In this document: one piece after another, positions 25,660-33,710 of the stretch
Layout of the letters: each line of letters starts with the position of its first letter
Position numbering within the stretch: position 1 is the first letter of the stretch
NCBI RefSeq assembly: GCF_003382685.1
Contig: NZ_KZ859507.1
Location: 1-64,000 of the forward strand
Direction: 5' to 3'
Source of the DNA: Halorussus litoreus
GTDB lineage: Archaea > Halobacteriota > Halobacteria > Halobacteriales > Haladaptataceae
Length of the DNA stretch: 64,000 nucleotides
Notes under the pieces: model-generated
Seen by the model: only the letters and a program-made list of their open reading frames with translations
What the model was told of the DNA's origin: nothing
Database searches by the model: none
Made by a program: the position numbers and the translations under genes

Positions 25660-26211
25660 ATGGCAAATCCGTACCACGACCAGCCGCGGCGCGACGCAGC
25701 GGACAGAGACGGAGTCCACGACACCGGCGCGGACGAGATGGACTGGACCGAGCGCGACCGGGATCGCGACCACTCCAGCGGCCACGGCCAGTCCGACCAG
25801 CGACACCAACGCCACCGCGGGCAGTCCGGCGAGCGCGACCGAAATCGAAGTGGAAACCGACACCGAAGCGGCGGTCGCAGCGGACACCACGGCGGCCAGA
25901 CCAACGACCGGCGATACGGCAGTCGTCGGAGCGCCAGCAGCCGAACCGGTAGCGAGCAGGGCAACCCCACCGAGGGAAGCCAGCGCGGGCGAAACCGCGA
26001 GTCGGGCGTCTCCGGGCGGATGACCGGTCAGCGCGGGGCGGCCAGCCGCCACTCCGAGCCGAGCGATTCGTCGTCTCGGACGGACACCGCCAGCGGCGGT
26101 CAGCACCGCCACGGCGGCGACCGCGGACCCTCGGAGCGCGACCGCCGCTACGGGAGCCGCCGCGGGCACGGAAGCCAGCGCCACACCGAGCGCCGCCACT
26201 CCTCGAACTGA
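25660..26211 (+). CDS. Disordered Arg/His/Ser/Gly-rich protein
   Basis: Predicted protein of 183 residues with almost no hydrophobic residues; dominated by Arg, His, Ser, Gly, Gln and Asp. It contains RDRDRD-type runs and a duplicated RRYGSRR unit (near residues 85 and 165). It is unusually basic for a haloarchaeon, suggesting nucleic acid binding. A GGGGGAA stretch precedes the ATG. The opposite strand is also open and would encode an Ala/Val-rich protein; the plus strand is preferred for its ribosome site, its start, and its stop just before the convergent gene. No family was recognised. Confidence 0.55.
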   Translation: MANPYHDQPRRDAADRDGVHDTGADEMDWTERDRDRDHSSGHGQSDQRHQRHRGQSGERDRNRSGNRHRSGGRSGHHGGQTNDRRYGSRRSASSRTGSEQGNPTEGSQRGRNRESGVSGRMTGQRGAASRHSEPSDSSSRTDTASGGQHRHGGDRGPSERDRRYGSRRGHGSQRHTERRHSSN

Positions 26212-26244
26212 TTCACGCGAAGCGCCGGGTCACTTGCCCACGGG

Positions 26245-26601
26245 TCAGCGCGACTCGTCGAGGAAGCGATAGACGACCACCGCGACGAACGCGACGCTGA
26301 TCGCACCGGTCGCGACGCCGAACGTCGGGTAGGTCATGCCGTCGAGCGCCCAGACGACCCCGAGCACGAACGCGTAGGCGACGCCGACGAGGTAGAGCAC
26401 CGGTCGAAAGAGCCGCGTCGGGAAGACGGCGACGCCGACGAGGAAGCCGATTCCGGCCACGACGAACGGCGGCCGAGCCTCGGTCACGCCCAGATACAGG
26501 TGGATTCCCGCGAGTGAGACGGCCAGCGCGACGACGAGCAGGTCGAGACGGCACCCGAACTCGGGGCGCACCAGTCCCCACGAGCGCGAACGGTCCGCCA
26601 T
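26245..26601 (-). CDS. Four-span membrane protein
   Basis: Protein of 118 residues. Hydrophobic segments lie at about 20-38, 46-62, 64-85 and 92-110, with short charged loops and a cytoplasmic N terminus rich in Arg. No catalytic motif is visible. It has the size and layout of many uncharacterised haloarchaeal membrane proteins. It is convergent with the disordered-protein gene, 33 bases apart. The function is unknown. Confidence 0.7.
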   Translation of the reverse strand: MADRSRSWGLVRPEFGCRLDLLVVALAVSLAGIHLYLGVTEARPPFVVAGIGFLVGVAVFPTRLFRPVLYLVGVAYAFVLGVVWALDGMTYPTFGVATGAISVAFVAVVVYRFLDESR

Positions 26602-26756
26602 AGAAGTGGTTACACGCGCTTCGTGTTAGACTTTCGGCGAGATTCCGACGCCGCTCCGACTTCGGCGACCGACGCAGTACCGCGTCACCCGCGCCAGAAA
26701 CAGCAGCCTTCTCGCGAGCCGGCCCATGCCGATCCTATCGCATGACCTACACGACC

Positions 26757-27104
26757 TCAGTCCATGTCACGAAGTATTATCTCTCCCGTGCTTCCGCCCA
26801 CCTCGATTGAAACGACGTACGTCCCAGTCGCTGGAACCTCGAACCGTTCGTTTTCGTTACTCGCTGCGGCTATCTCCTCGCCCGTCTCGGCCCGATGAAC
26901 GTAACCGGTGACGGTACCGATGTCGTCTGTCCTCTCGACTTCGAGTCGCATCTGATTGCCCGCTTCGAGTTCGACTTCCCACTCCTTCGTCGGCGAGGTT
27001 GCCGAGATCTGGGTCTCGTGTAGCACTGCGTCACCCTGAAGACAGCCGGATATCGCTGCCGTACCGGCCCCAGCTATCGCACCCAGGTAGCTCCGTCTGT
27101 TCAT
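26757..27104 (-). CDS. Secreted lipoprotein, unknown function
   Basis: Protein of 115 residues. The leader MNRRSYLGAIAGAGTAAISGC resembles a Tat-type lipoprotein signal with the lipidated Cys at residue 21. The mature part is a compact beta-rich domain of about 90 residues with alternating strands (EWEVELEAGNQMRLEVERTDD, GTYVVSIEVGG), suggesting a jelly-roll or PPC-like fold. The upstream 275 bases include a very AT-rich stretch near 27117-27150 that would hold the promoter. Codon use is less GC-biased than the neighbours, a mild hint of transfer. Confidence 0.72.
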   Translation of the reverse strand: MNRRSYLGAIAGAGTAAISGCLQGDAVLHETQISATSPTKEWEVELEAGNQMRLEVERTDDIGTVTGYVHRAETGEEIAAASNENERFEVPATGTYVVSIEVGGSTGEIILRDMD

Positions 27105-27380
27105 ACGCTCCCCTATATTTTAACGAAAAATAAATTTTATCCTATATATGAATTCGGCCAACTGCGGTCCACGCACCTCGCTGATTGTTTCGAGGGGCTC
27201 CACGGTCTCGGACCGAGAGTCAAATTCTGTTCTGCTCTCGCACCCTCCTAATCCCACTGCGGAGTCCCGTGAGCACGTACCACAGACCGACCTCGATCAC
27301 GAAGAGCTGAAGCAGTCGGGAGTCAGAAGCGCACCGTCGAAGCCGGATAGTGATAGCGACGGAGCGGGCGAATCCGCGGC

Positions 27381-27665
27381 TCAGACCGTGAACAGGTGAC
27401 CCTCGCGGGGCACGTCGAACAGGCCGATTCGCGCGCCCGCATCCAGCCACGCGTGGCCGTACGAGAACGACGCGAGCGCGTTCACGGGGTCGCCGTCTTC
27501 GCGGAAGTGCCGGCCGTCTTCGAGGTACGACTCGGCCATCTCCAGACACTCCGCGGCCGCCTCGCCCATCGGGGTGTCCGCGTGCGGCGCGACTTCCGCG
27601 GCGTCGAGCGCCTCTGCGAGTAAGCCCTCGTAGCGGTCGGTTTTCTCCTCGAGGTCGGCGGTCAT
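27381..27665 (-). CDS. DUF357 family protein
   Basis: Archaeal helical protein of 94 residues (DUF357). The domain covers nearly the whole length: a first helix EEKTDRYEGLLAEALDAAEV, a second ECLEMAESYLEDGRHFREDG, and the conserved DPVNALASFSYGHAWLDAGARIG. The fold is a small helical hairpin. No function is established. The gene is monocistronic and followed by a gap of about 275 bases in which no gene is supported. Confidence 0.85.
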   Translation of the reverse strand: MTADLEEKTDRYEGLLAEALDAAEVAPHADTPMGEAAAECLEMAESYLEDGRHFREDGDPVNALASFSYGHAWLDAGARIGLFDVPREGHLFTV

Positions 27666-27727
27666 GCGAGCAACCAGAGGGGGTAGAAGGGTAAGCGCTT
27701 CGGGTCTCCTCGCCGTTCGGTTCGGCG

Positions 27728-28160
27728 CTACCGGATCACGGTCGTCGAACCGGGGTCTCCGAGTTCGTCCGGATCGATGTAGAAGTCTCCGATCTCGGTC
27801 TCGTCTATCTCGTCTCTCAAAGTTCGAAATGTCAGTACAGCGTTATAAGCATTCCGTCGAGGAGCGTGGCGATTCCCGGTGAAAACGCTGCCAGTGAATA
27901 CGTTATCCAGCGATGCTTCTTATTGCTCTTGCGGATACCGTCGGTTATCCGTTTCGGATACCCGGTCGTCAGGAACCAATCGAGATACTCCTTCTCCCGG
28001 ACTTTGTATCGCGTGAGTTTTCGAAATGCCTCGGTCCGAATGCCACCGCCACGGACTGAATCCTGTAGGCTTCGATAGCAAACGAAGCAGACGCGATGAA
28101 CGACGCGACGGAGTCGAGGTGTCGGTTCTGCGTTTCGTCGGTTTCTGATTCGTCAGCCAT
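27728..28160 (-). pseudogene. Small membrane-protein gene broken by two single-base deletions
   Basis: Reading leftward from the ATG at 28160, frame 1 gives MADESETDETQNRHLDS and then SFIASASF up to about 28081. The next good frame (one base shifted) continues CYRSLQDSVRGGGIRTEAF, RYKVREKEYLDWFLTTGYP and a hydrophobic WITYSLAAFSPGIATLLDG to about 27850. A third frame, again shifted by one base, reads YNAVLTFRTLRDEIDE and ends GDPGSTTVIR with a stop at 27728. Both joins need one inserted base, giving about 144 residues in total. Two frameshifts suggest decay, or sequencing error at homopolymers. No family was recognised. The start is divergent from the Grx-TrxR gene. Confidence 0.6.
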
Positions 28161-28294
28161 CGGTTCCCCGTCCCCCTTACTTATCCCTATCACACTCATA
28201 AATTTACGCACGGATGCCCCGATTCACGAACGCGAAACCGGAAACTCGACGCGACAACACAAGCTAAATACGCGCCCCATCACAATATTGTATC

Positions 28295-29632
28295 ATGAGC
28301 GAACACCCCCACGTCGAGATCTACACGAAGGAGAACTGTCCGTACTGCGAGAAGGCCAAAGACCTGTTCGACTCGAAGGGCGTCGACTACGAGACGTACA
28401 ACGTGACCGGCGACGAGGAACTGTTCGACGAGATGGTCGAGCGCGCGGACGGCCGCCAGACCGCGCCGGAGGTCTTCATCGACGACGAACTGATCGGCGG
28501 GTGGGACGACACGCAGGCGCTCGCCGAGTCGGGAGAACTCGACGAGAAGTTGGGGATCGCCGACGAGGAGACGGGCGACAACGGTACTGAGGCGGGGCCG
28601 GAACACCGCCGCATGATAATCGCCGGAAGCGGTATCGCGGGGCTGACCGCCGCCATCTACGCCGCCCGGTCGAACAACGACCCGCTCGTGCTGGAGGGCG
28701 ACGAGCCCGGCGGCCAGTTGACCCTGACGACCGACGTGGAGAACTACCCCGGCTTCCCCGAGGGCATCAGCGGCCCGGACCTCATCAACCAGATGAAAGA
28801 GCAGGCCGAGCGCTTCGGCGCGGCGGTCCGCAACGGCGTCATCGCCGACGTGGACGACTCCTCCCGGCCGTACCGCGTCGAACTCTCGAACGGCGACGTG
28901 TACACCGCCGACGCGTTCATCGCCGCCTCGGGTGCGAGCGCGCGCACCCTCGGTATCCCCGGCGAAGACGAGCTGATGGGCTACGGCGTCTCGACCTGCG
29001 CGACCTGCGACGGCGCGTTCTTCCGCGACGAGGAGATGATCGTCGTCGGCGGCGGCGACGCCGCGTTCGAGGAGGCCGACTTCCTCACCAAGTTCGCCGA
29101 CACGGTGTATCTGGTCCACCGCCGCGAGGAGTTCCGCGCCGAGGACTACTGGGTCGACCGCCTGCAGGAGAAGGTCGACGCGGGCGACGTGGAGATCATC
29201 AAGAACACGGAGGTCACGGAGATTCACGGCTCGGTCGAGGAGGGCGTCGACGACGCCGAACTGGTGCGGCATCCGGAGGGGTACCCGAGCGACAAGCTCG
29301 ACGACCCCGAGACCGAGACGTTCGAGATGGACGTGGGCGCGGTGTTCCTCGCCATCGGCCACACGCCCAACACCGACTACCTCGAGGATACGGCCGTCGA
29401 GATGGACGACGCGGGCTACATCAAGACCGAGGGCGGGACGGGCGGCGGCCAGACCAAGACCGGCGTGCCGGGGATCTTCGGCGCTGGCGACGTGGTCGAC
29501 TTCCACTACCAGCAGGCTGTGACCGCCGCGGGGATGGGTTGTAAGGCCGCGCTCGACGCCGACGACTACCTCGAAACGACGGAACTGGAAGCGCAAGCGG
29601 GCGCGACCGGAGCCGCCGCGAGCGACGACTGA
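28295..29632 (+). CDS. Glutaredoxin-thioredoxin reductase fusion
   Basis: Protein of 445 residues joining two redox modules. Residues 1-85 are a glutaredoxin domain with the active site CPYC near residue 15 and a TAPEVFIDD cis-proline loop. From about residue 105 it is a low-molecular-weight thioredoxin reductase: FAD-binding GSGIAGLTAAIYAA, redox-active CATC near residue 235, NAD(P)-binding VVGGGDAAFEEA near residue 250, and the final FAD motif GIFGAGDV. Electrons probably pass from the reductase to the attached glutaredoxin. A TAAATA box at 28265-28270 places the ATG at leaderless distance. The fused form could reduce gamma-glutamylcysteine-linked targets, which is inference. Confidence 0.9.
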   Translation: MSEHPHVEIYTKENCPYCEKAKDLFDSKGVDYETYNVTGDEELFDEMVERADGRQTAPEVFIDDELIGGWDDTQALAESGELDEKLGIADEETGDNGTEAGPEHRRMIIAGSGIAGLTAAIYAARSNNDPLVLEGDEPGGQLTLTTDVENYPGFPEGISGPDLINQMKEQAERFGAAVRNGVIADVDDSSRPYRVELSNGDVYTADAFIAASGASARTLGIPGEDELMGYGVSTCATCDGAFFRDEEMIVVGGGDAAFEEADFLTKFADTVYLVHRREEFRAEDYWVDRLQEKVDAGDVEIIKNTEVTEIHGSVEEGVDDAELVRHPEGYPSDKLDDPETETFEMDVGAVFLAIGHTPNTDYLEDTAVEMDDAGYIKTEGGTGGGQTKTGVPGIFGAGDVVDFHYQQAVTAAGMGCKAALDADDYLETTELEAQAGATGAAASDD

Positions 29633-29668
29633 GCGGTCGATTCGGTCTCTTCTCCGCGCCGTTCGCAG

Positions 29669-31138
29669 TCAGTCGTCGGTCACGGGAACTTCGCCGTCTT
29701 CACCGCCGGGAGTCCCCGGTCCGGAACCCTGCTCCGGGCTCCCCCGAACGTCGCCCTCGCGCCACGTGCCGCGTCGGAACCACAGCCACGCGATGACCGC
29801 CCCGGCGACGTTCGACACGAAGAACGCGAGCCAGATTCCCTCAGCGCCGAGCCAGAACTCCGAGGCCACGTACGCGACCGGGAGGCGGATTCCGGCGAGC
29901 GTGACGATGGAGATGACGGCGGCCACCAGGGTTTCGCCCGCGCCACGGAATCCGCCGGTGAACGCGCGCATGATGCCGATGAACCCGAACGAGAGCGAGA
30001 CGTACTTGAGGAAGGTTGCGCCGGCGTCTATCACCGCGGCGTCGTTCGTGAACACCGCGACGATGGGTCGGGGCACGAAGAAGATGGCCACGCCGGCGAC
30101 GGCGAGGACGGCGAACAGCACCCTCGCGGCGACGTAGTTGGCTCGCTGGGCGCGGTCGTACTTTCCCGCCCCGATGTTCTGACCGGTCATCGTCTCGACG
30201 CCGCGGGCGACGGCGATAGCGGGCAGGAAGATGACCGAGAACACGCGCGTCCCGATGCCGTACGCGGCGACGACCGTCGTGGAGTACAGCCCGACGATGA
30301 GCAACAGCGCGTTAATCGACAGCGCTCGTCCGGTACCCTCGACGCTGGCCGGCACGCCGATGGCGAGTATCTTGCGGAGGTACTCGAAGTCCGGACGCAT
30401 GTCCGAGAGGTTGATCTGGATGCCTCGACTTCCCGAGAGCATGATGGCGACGCCGACCAGCATGGCGAGACTCCGAGAGAAGACGGTGGCGATGGCCGCG
30501 CCTTCGATGCCGAGTGCGGGGAAGCCGACGGTGCCCACGAGTGGCGCGTTCTCGACGACGGTCCAGCCGTGGATGAGGAACGGGTCGAGAATCACGTTGA
30601 TCACGACCGTCCCGCCCATGACGAACATCGGCGTGATGGTGTCGCCAGCACCGCGCATGAGCGCGATGAACACGAAGAAGCCGAACATGAACGGGAGGCC
30701 GAGCGCGATGACCTGCATGTAGGCGGTCGCGCCGGGGAGCACGTCGGGCGAGGCCCCGAGGAAGTCCAGAAACGGCCTGACGAACGGGTAGCCGACCGCG
30801 CCGAGGACGGCAGACACGATGAACGCGAACGAGACGGTCTGGGAGGCGGCGTACTCGGCTTCTTCGGTCTCGTCGGCACCGGTGTGTTGGGCGACGAGCA
30901 CGCTCCCCGCGACCGACAGCCCCATCCCCAGCGAGATGAGCAGGAACACCATCGGGAACGCGAACGAGATGGCCGCGAGCGCTTCCGTGGAGTACTGGCC
31001 GAGCCAGAACGTGTCCGCGAGGTTGTACGCGGTCTGCATCAGGTTCGTGACGACGATGGGCAGCGAGAGGAAAAAGAGCGGCTTGACGATGCCGCCCTCC
31101 GTGAGTTCGAGCTCGTCCTGCCCCTTGAAGAAGCTCAC
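29669..31138 (-). CDS. MATE family efflux transporter
   Basis: Membrane transporter of 489 residues with twelve predicted helices, of the MATE/DinF multidrug family. The N-terminal half begins with LTEGGIVKPLFFLSLPIVVTNL and the repeat LADTFWLGQYS; the second half restarts near residue 240, consistent with the inverted two-lobe fold. The C-terminal 30 residues are charged and disordered. It probably exports drugs or metabolites using Na+ or H+. The start is GTG preceded by GGAGGTGG at 31143-31150. It lies 31 bases after the TetR gene in the same operon. Confidence 0.9.
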   Translation of the reverse strand: MSFFKGQDELELTEGGIVKPLFFLSLPIVVTNLMQTAYNLADTFWLGQYSTEALAAISFAFPMVFLLISLGMGLSVAGSVLVAQHTGADETEEAEYAASQTVSFAFIVSAVLGAVGYPFVRPFLDFLGASPDVLPGATAYMQVIALGLPFMFGFFVFIALMRGAGDTITPMFVMGGTVVINVILDPFLIHGWTVVENAPLVGTVGFPALGIEGAAIATVFSRSLAMLVGVAIMLSGSRGIQINLSDMRPDFEYLRKILAIGVPASVEGTGRALSINALLLIVGLYSTTVVAAYGIGTRVFSVIFLPAIAVARGVETMTGQNIGAGKYDRAQRANYVAARVLFAVLAVAGVAIFFVPRPIVAVFTNDAAVIDAGATFLKYVSLSFGFIGIMRAFTGGFRGAGETLVAAVISIVTLAGIRLPVAYVASEFWLGAEGIWLAFFVSNVAGAVIAWLWFRRGTWREGDVRGSPEQGSGPGTPGGEDGEVPVTDD

Positions 31139-31142
31139 GCGG

Positions 31143-31150
31143 CCACCTCC
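31143..31150 (-). promoter_or_regulatory. Strong Shine-Dalgarno site of the MATE gene, duplicated
   Basis: GGAGGTGG four bases before the GTG start. The 17-base segment containing it and the start (31134-31150) is repeated exactly at 31169-31185, where it spans the TetR stop codon, a short local duplication. Confidence 0.7.
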
Positions 31151-31169
31151 ATCAGAGTGGTCGAGCGGC

Positions 31170-31754
31170 TCACGCGGCCACCTCCGGCGCGTAGCCGAGT
31201 CGCTGGTCGAGATACTCCTCGACCAGTGCTCGCGTCTCGGCGGGCGACTCGTCGAGCGCGACTTCGCGGACGGTCATCCCGTTGATGCCGGTGACGACGA
31301 ACCGCGCAACCGTGTCGGGATCGGCCGCCTCGAACTCCCCCGACTCGATGCCGTCTCGGACCGCCGACGCGACGACCTCGCGCATGCGCCGGTCCATCTC
31401 GACGAACCGCTCGCGGTAGGCGTCGTTGTACGGGGCCTGGGATTTGAGTTCCACGAGCGCGATGGGGAACTCGCCGGTGTCGTCCTGCGCCGGGGCGAAT
31501 ATCGCGTCGAAGAACGCGTCGAGTCGCGTGCGCGGGTCGCTGGACTCGCTGGCGAGCCGTTCTCCGAACCTGTCGAGGAAGTCGTCGAGGAAGGCGTTCA
31601 GCAGCTCCTCCTTCGTGTCGAAGTGGTAGTGGAGCGTGGCCTTCGACAGCGACGACTCGTCGGCGATTCGCTGCATCGTCAGGTCGGCGTACCCGTGTTT
31701 GCAGAGTGCGCGATAGGTCGCCTCCAGAATCTCGGTAGAAACGTCATCGTCCAT
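31170..31754 (-). CDS. TetR family transcriptional repressor
   Basis: Protein of 194 residues. The N-terminal helix-turn-helix spans residues 8-55 (ILEATYRALCKHGYADLTMQR, then DESSLSKATLHYHFDTKEELL), matching the TetR consensus closely. The C-terminal ligand-binding region is all-helical. It precedes the MATE transporter gene in the same direction and should repress it until a transported compound binds. A palindrome at 31771-31784, just before its start, is the probable operator, giving autoregulation. Confidence 0.9.
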   Translation of the reverse strand: MDDDVSTEILEATYRALCKHGYADLTMQRIADESSLSKATLHYHFDTKEELLNAFLDDFLDRFGERLASESSDPRTRLDAFFDAIFAPAQDDTGEFPIALVELKSQAPYNDAYRERFVEMDRRMREVVASAVRDGIESGEFEAADPDTVARFVVTGINGMTVREVALDESPAETRALVEEYLDQRLGYAPEVAA

Positions 31755-31770
31755 TCGTTATCGAGCTTAC

Positions 31771-31784
31771 TGACTGGTTAGTCA
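31771..31784. promoter_or_regulatory. Probable TetR operator (autoregulatory)
   Basis: TGACTGGTTAGTCA is a perfect five-base inverted repeat (TGACT/AGTCA) with a four-base spacer, 17-30 bases upstream of the TetR start and thus on the core promoter. Extended sequence ACTGACTGGTTAGTCAAA is shared with the site at 42146-42159. Confidence 0.7.
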
Positions 31785-31899
31785 AAAGACTTGTGAACGG
31801 GGAAGTCCGTTTCCGGCGACCCCGTACCGCGTGACCGACCCAGATCCGCGCTTCGGCCCACATCCGCACTTCTTTACGTTCGGCCGCGGAAGGGACGGT

Positions 31900-32199
31900 A
31901 TGGCAGACGCAGACGTCGAGACGGTTACGTACACCATCGAATCGCCCGACGGCAACACCGAAGAACTCACCGTGCCCGCCGGGGTCGTCGACCTGCTCCG
32001 CGAGGACGAAGAGGAGACCGACACCGAAGTGCTGGGCGACCTCGCCACGCTGTCGCTGACCCAGCAAGCCCACGCGCTCGTCCACCACTCGCCCGGCGAC
32101 ACCGGGGAGGAGGTTCAGGCCCTCGAACAGAAGGCGCTGGAACTGTTCGAGGAGCGGTTCGGCCAGTCGTTCGAGGAGATGACCGGCCACTCCCACTGA
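31900..32199 (+). CDS. DUF7545-like conserved haloarchaeal protein
   Basis: Acidic soluble protein of 99 residues. It opens with a beta-rich segment (VETVTYTIESPDGNTEELTVPAG), followed by helices (LGDLATLSLTQQAHALVHHS and ALEQKALELFEERFGQSFEEM) and ends in GHSH. I recognise it as a conserved uncharacterised haloarchaeal family. The ATG at 31900 follows a GGAAGGGACGG stretch and is preferred over an upstream in-frame GTG. The role is unknown. Confidence 0.65.
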   Translation: MADADVETVTYTIESPDGNTEELTVPAGVVDLLREDEEETDTEVLGDLATLSLTQQAHALVHHSPGDTGEEVQALEQKALELFEERFGQSFEEMTGHSH

Positions 32200-32307
32200 G
32201 GCCGAAGCGGAGCCCCGACTCGACCGAACGCGGAACCGGAATTCCCAACCCGAACGCAAAACTGCGCCGACTGATGGCCGGGGGCAGCGGTTGTCGTAGT
32301 CAGCGTC

Positions 32308-33285
32308 TCACCGCCTTTCCCCGTTCTCCCGATCCTCTCTGCTCCCCTGGTCGTCACCGCTCTCCACCGTAACGTTGGCCGCGTCGTTGACTGCTAACTG
32401 GCCGTTGGGCTGTCTGTACGGCCCGTCCGCAGTTCGATTCGAGGACAGGAAGTCGAACTGCCGGTTCTCGTTCGAGTCGCGGTACACGAGAACGTAGAGT
32501 CGACCGGACTCGTTTAACGCGTCGTCGAGTTCGACGGTGACGTTCCGATGCGTTCCCGCCTCGAGGAAGCCGGACGTTCCGAGCATGCTTTCGACCACGT
32601 CACCCCGGACGAGACTCGCGTCGTGAACCACGGCGAAACCGCCATCGGGCGCGGTTACGGCGTCAACGACGACCGATGTCCCGTCCCCGGTCTGGTTCTC
32701 GAAGATGACGCTCGCCTCGTCGGTCTCCACGGAAGTCGTCGCGTCCGGCCCTTCAGGCGTCGTTTCTCCGGTTGTCGTTTCCCCCGGCAGCGTCTCCTCG
32801 GGCGTGGTCTCTTGAGCCGTGGCCTCTCCGGATGTCGTTTCGGCACCAGTCAGCGTCACGTCGGCGGTCACTTCCGCGCCCCCAGCGTAGAAGCCCTGCG
32901 TGAACGTTCCCATCGAGAATCCGGACGTTGCAGTTCCCGCGACGTCGAACGCGACCGTCGTCGCGTTACCGGCGGAAAGCTGGACGAGTCTGGAGTCGAT
33001 GACGTTCCCGGCGATGCGGTAACTCACTCGCTGGACGACGCTGCTGTCTCCGTCGTTCACCACCTCGGCCGAGACGCTGAAGTTCTCACCCGCTTGGATC
33101 CGATCCGGTACCGACAGGTTCCGTATCGAGATCGTTGCTTCGTCCCCGGCCACCGTCGTCGTCTCTTGGACCGCGGTGGCCGTTCCCGTTCCGGGGGCTT
33201 GTCCGACGACCGCTCCGGCTCCCACCGCCAGAAAGGCGGCGACACAGAGGACTACGGTCACTCGACGTTCTCCGTGGTTTCTCAT
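32308..33285 (-). CDS. Secreted protein with CARDB-like and DUF7282 domains
   Basis: Exported protein of 325 residues with a Sec-type signal peptide (hydrophobic residues 9-28, cleavage near AVVGQA). Residues 50-145 look like a CARDB-type beta-sandwich (DRIQAGENFSVSAEVVNDGDSS). A Thr/Glu/Pro-rich linker of about 35 residues follows. Residues 185-305 match the haloarchaeal DUF7282 domain (ASVIFENQTGDGTSVVVDAVT, HRNVTVELDDALNESGRLYVLVYRD). The C-terminal tail is charged and lacks a membrane segment, so the protein may be released or bound to the S-layer. Such domains are common in surface proteins; the function is unknown. Confidence 0.78.
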   Translation of the reverse strand: MRNHGERRVTVVLCVAAFLAVGAGAVVGQAPGTGTATAVQETTTVAGDEATISIRNLSVPDRIQAGENFSVSAEVVNDGDSSVVQRVSYRIAGNVIDSRLVQLSAGNATTVAFDVAGTATSGFSMGTFTQGFYAGGAEVTADVTLTGAETTSGEATAQETTPEETLPGETTTGETTPEGPDATTSVETDEASVIFENQTGDGTSVVVDAVTAPDGGFAVVHDASLVRGDVVESMLGTSGFLEAGTHRNVTVELDDALNESGRLYVLVYRDSNENRQFDFLSSNRTADGPYRQPNGQLAVNDAANVTVESGDDQGSREDRENGERR

Positions 33286-33710
33286 GGTAGTATTACCCTC
33301 CGAGGTAGCCCGTTTCGACGGCGACCTCGACGGGCACCTTCGTACCTCGAAGTCACTCTCAACGGGGAGTTATAGCCACCAGATAGTTCAGGAATCATCG
33401 GCCCACTAACGCTCGACAAGAGCCGATATCCTCCGTCAACCGTCGCTGGAAACCGGCGGTCTCTCACTACTCGCGTGACGTGCATCCTGAACTCTATCGC
33501 TGTTCCCCGATGGACAGGAACGCCATCGGCGACGCGTGACCGTCCGACTGAACGCAGCATTGTAACTTGTTAACGTATACCATGAATTCGGTATTCTGCC
33601 GTACCGACGTGCAACGAGGTACTACGGATGTTCCCTATCTTGAACGGTCGTACTGCTTTATAGAACAGTATATCGTACGTACGAAAGCCCCTCGGGGGTG
33701 GAGGAGAGCT
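33286..33710. other. Divergent promoter region of secreted-protein genes
   Basis: The 425-base gap has no supported gene. Its right half is AT-rich, with CTTTATAGAACAG near 33655-33667 as a TATA candidate for the rightward Tat-protein gene and a palindromic CGTACGTACG at about 33674-33683. A GGAGGAGA ribosome site lies just before the ATG at 33711. Confidence 0.5.

Noticed and set aside
25348..26199. Ala/Val-rich open frame on the minus strand opposite the disordered protein
   Set aside because: It runs through the HNH_repeat gene and lacks a ribosome site; third-position bias is identical in both strands, so composition does not decide, but start context favours the plus strand.
27220..27549. 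Minus-strand open frame of 109 codons whose end looks like a membrane helix (segments LLQLFVIEVGLWYVL)
   Set aside because: It overlaps DUF357 out of frame, has no start codon in the hydrophobic part and uses rare AGG codons; it may be a remnant but cannot be supported.
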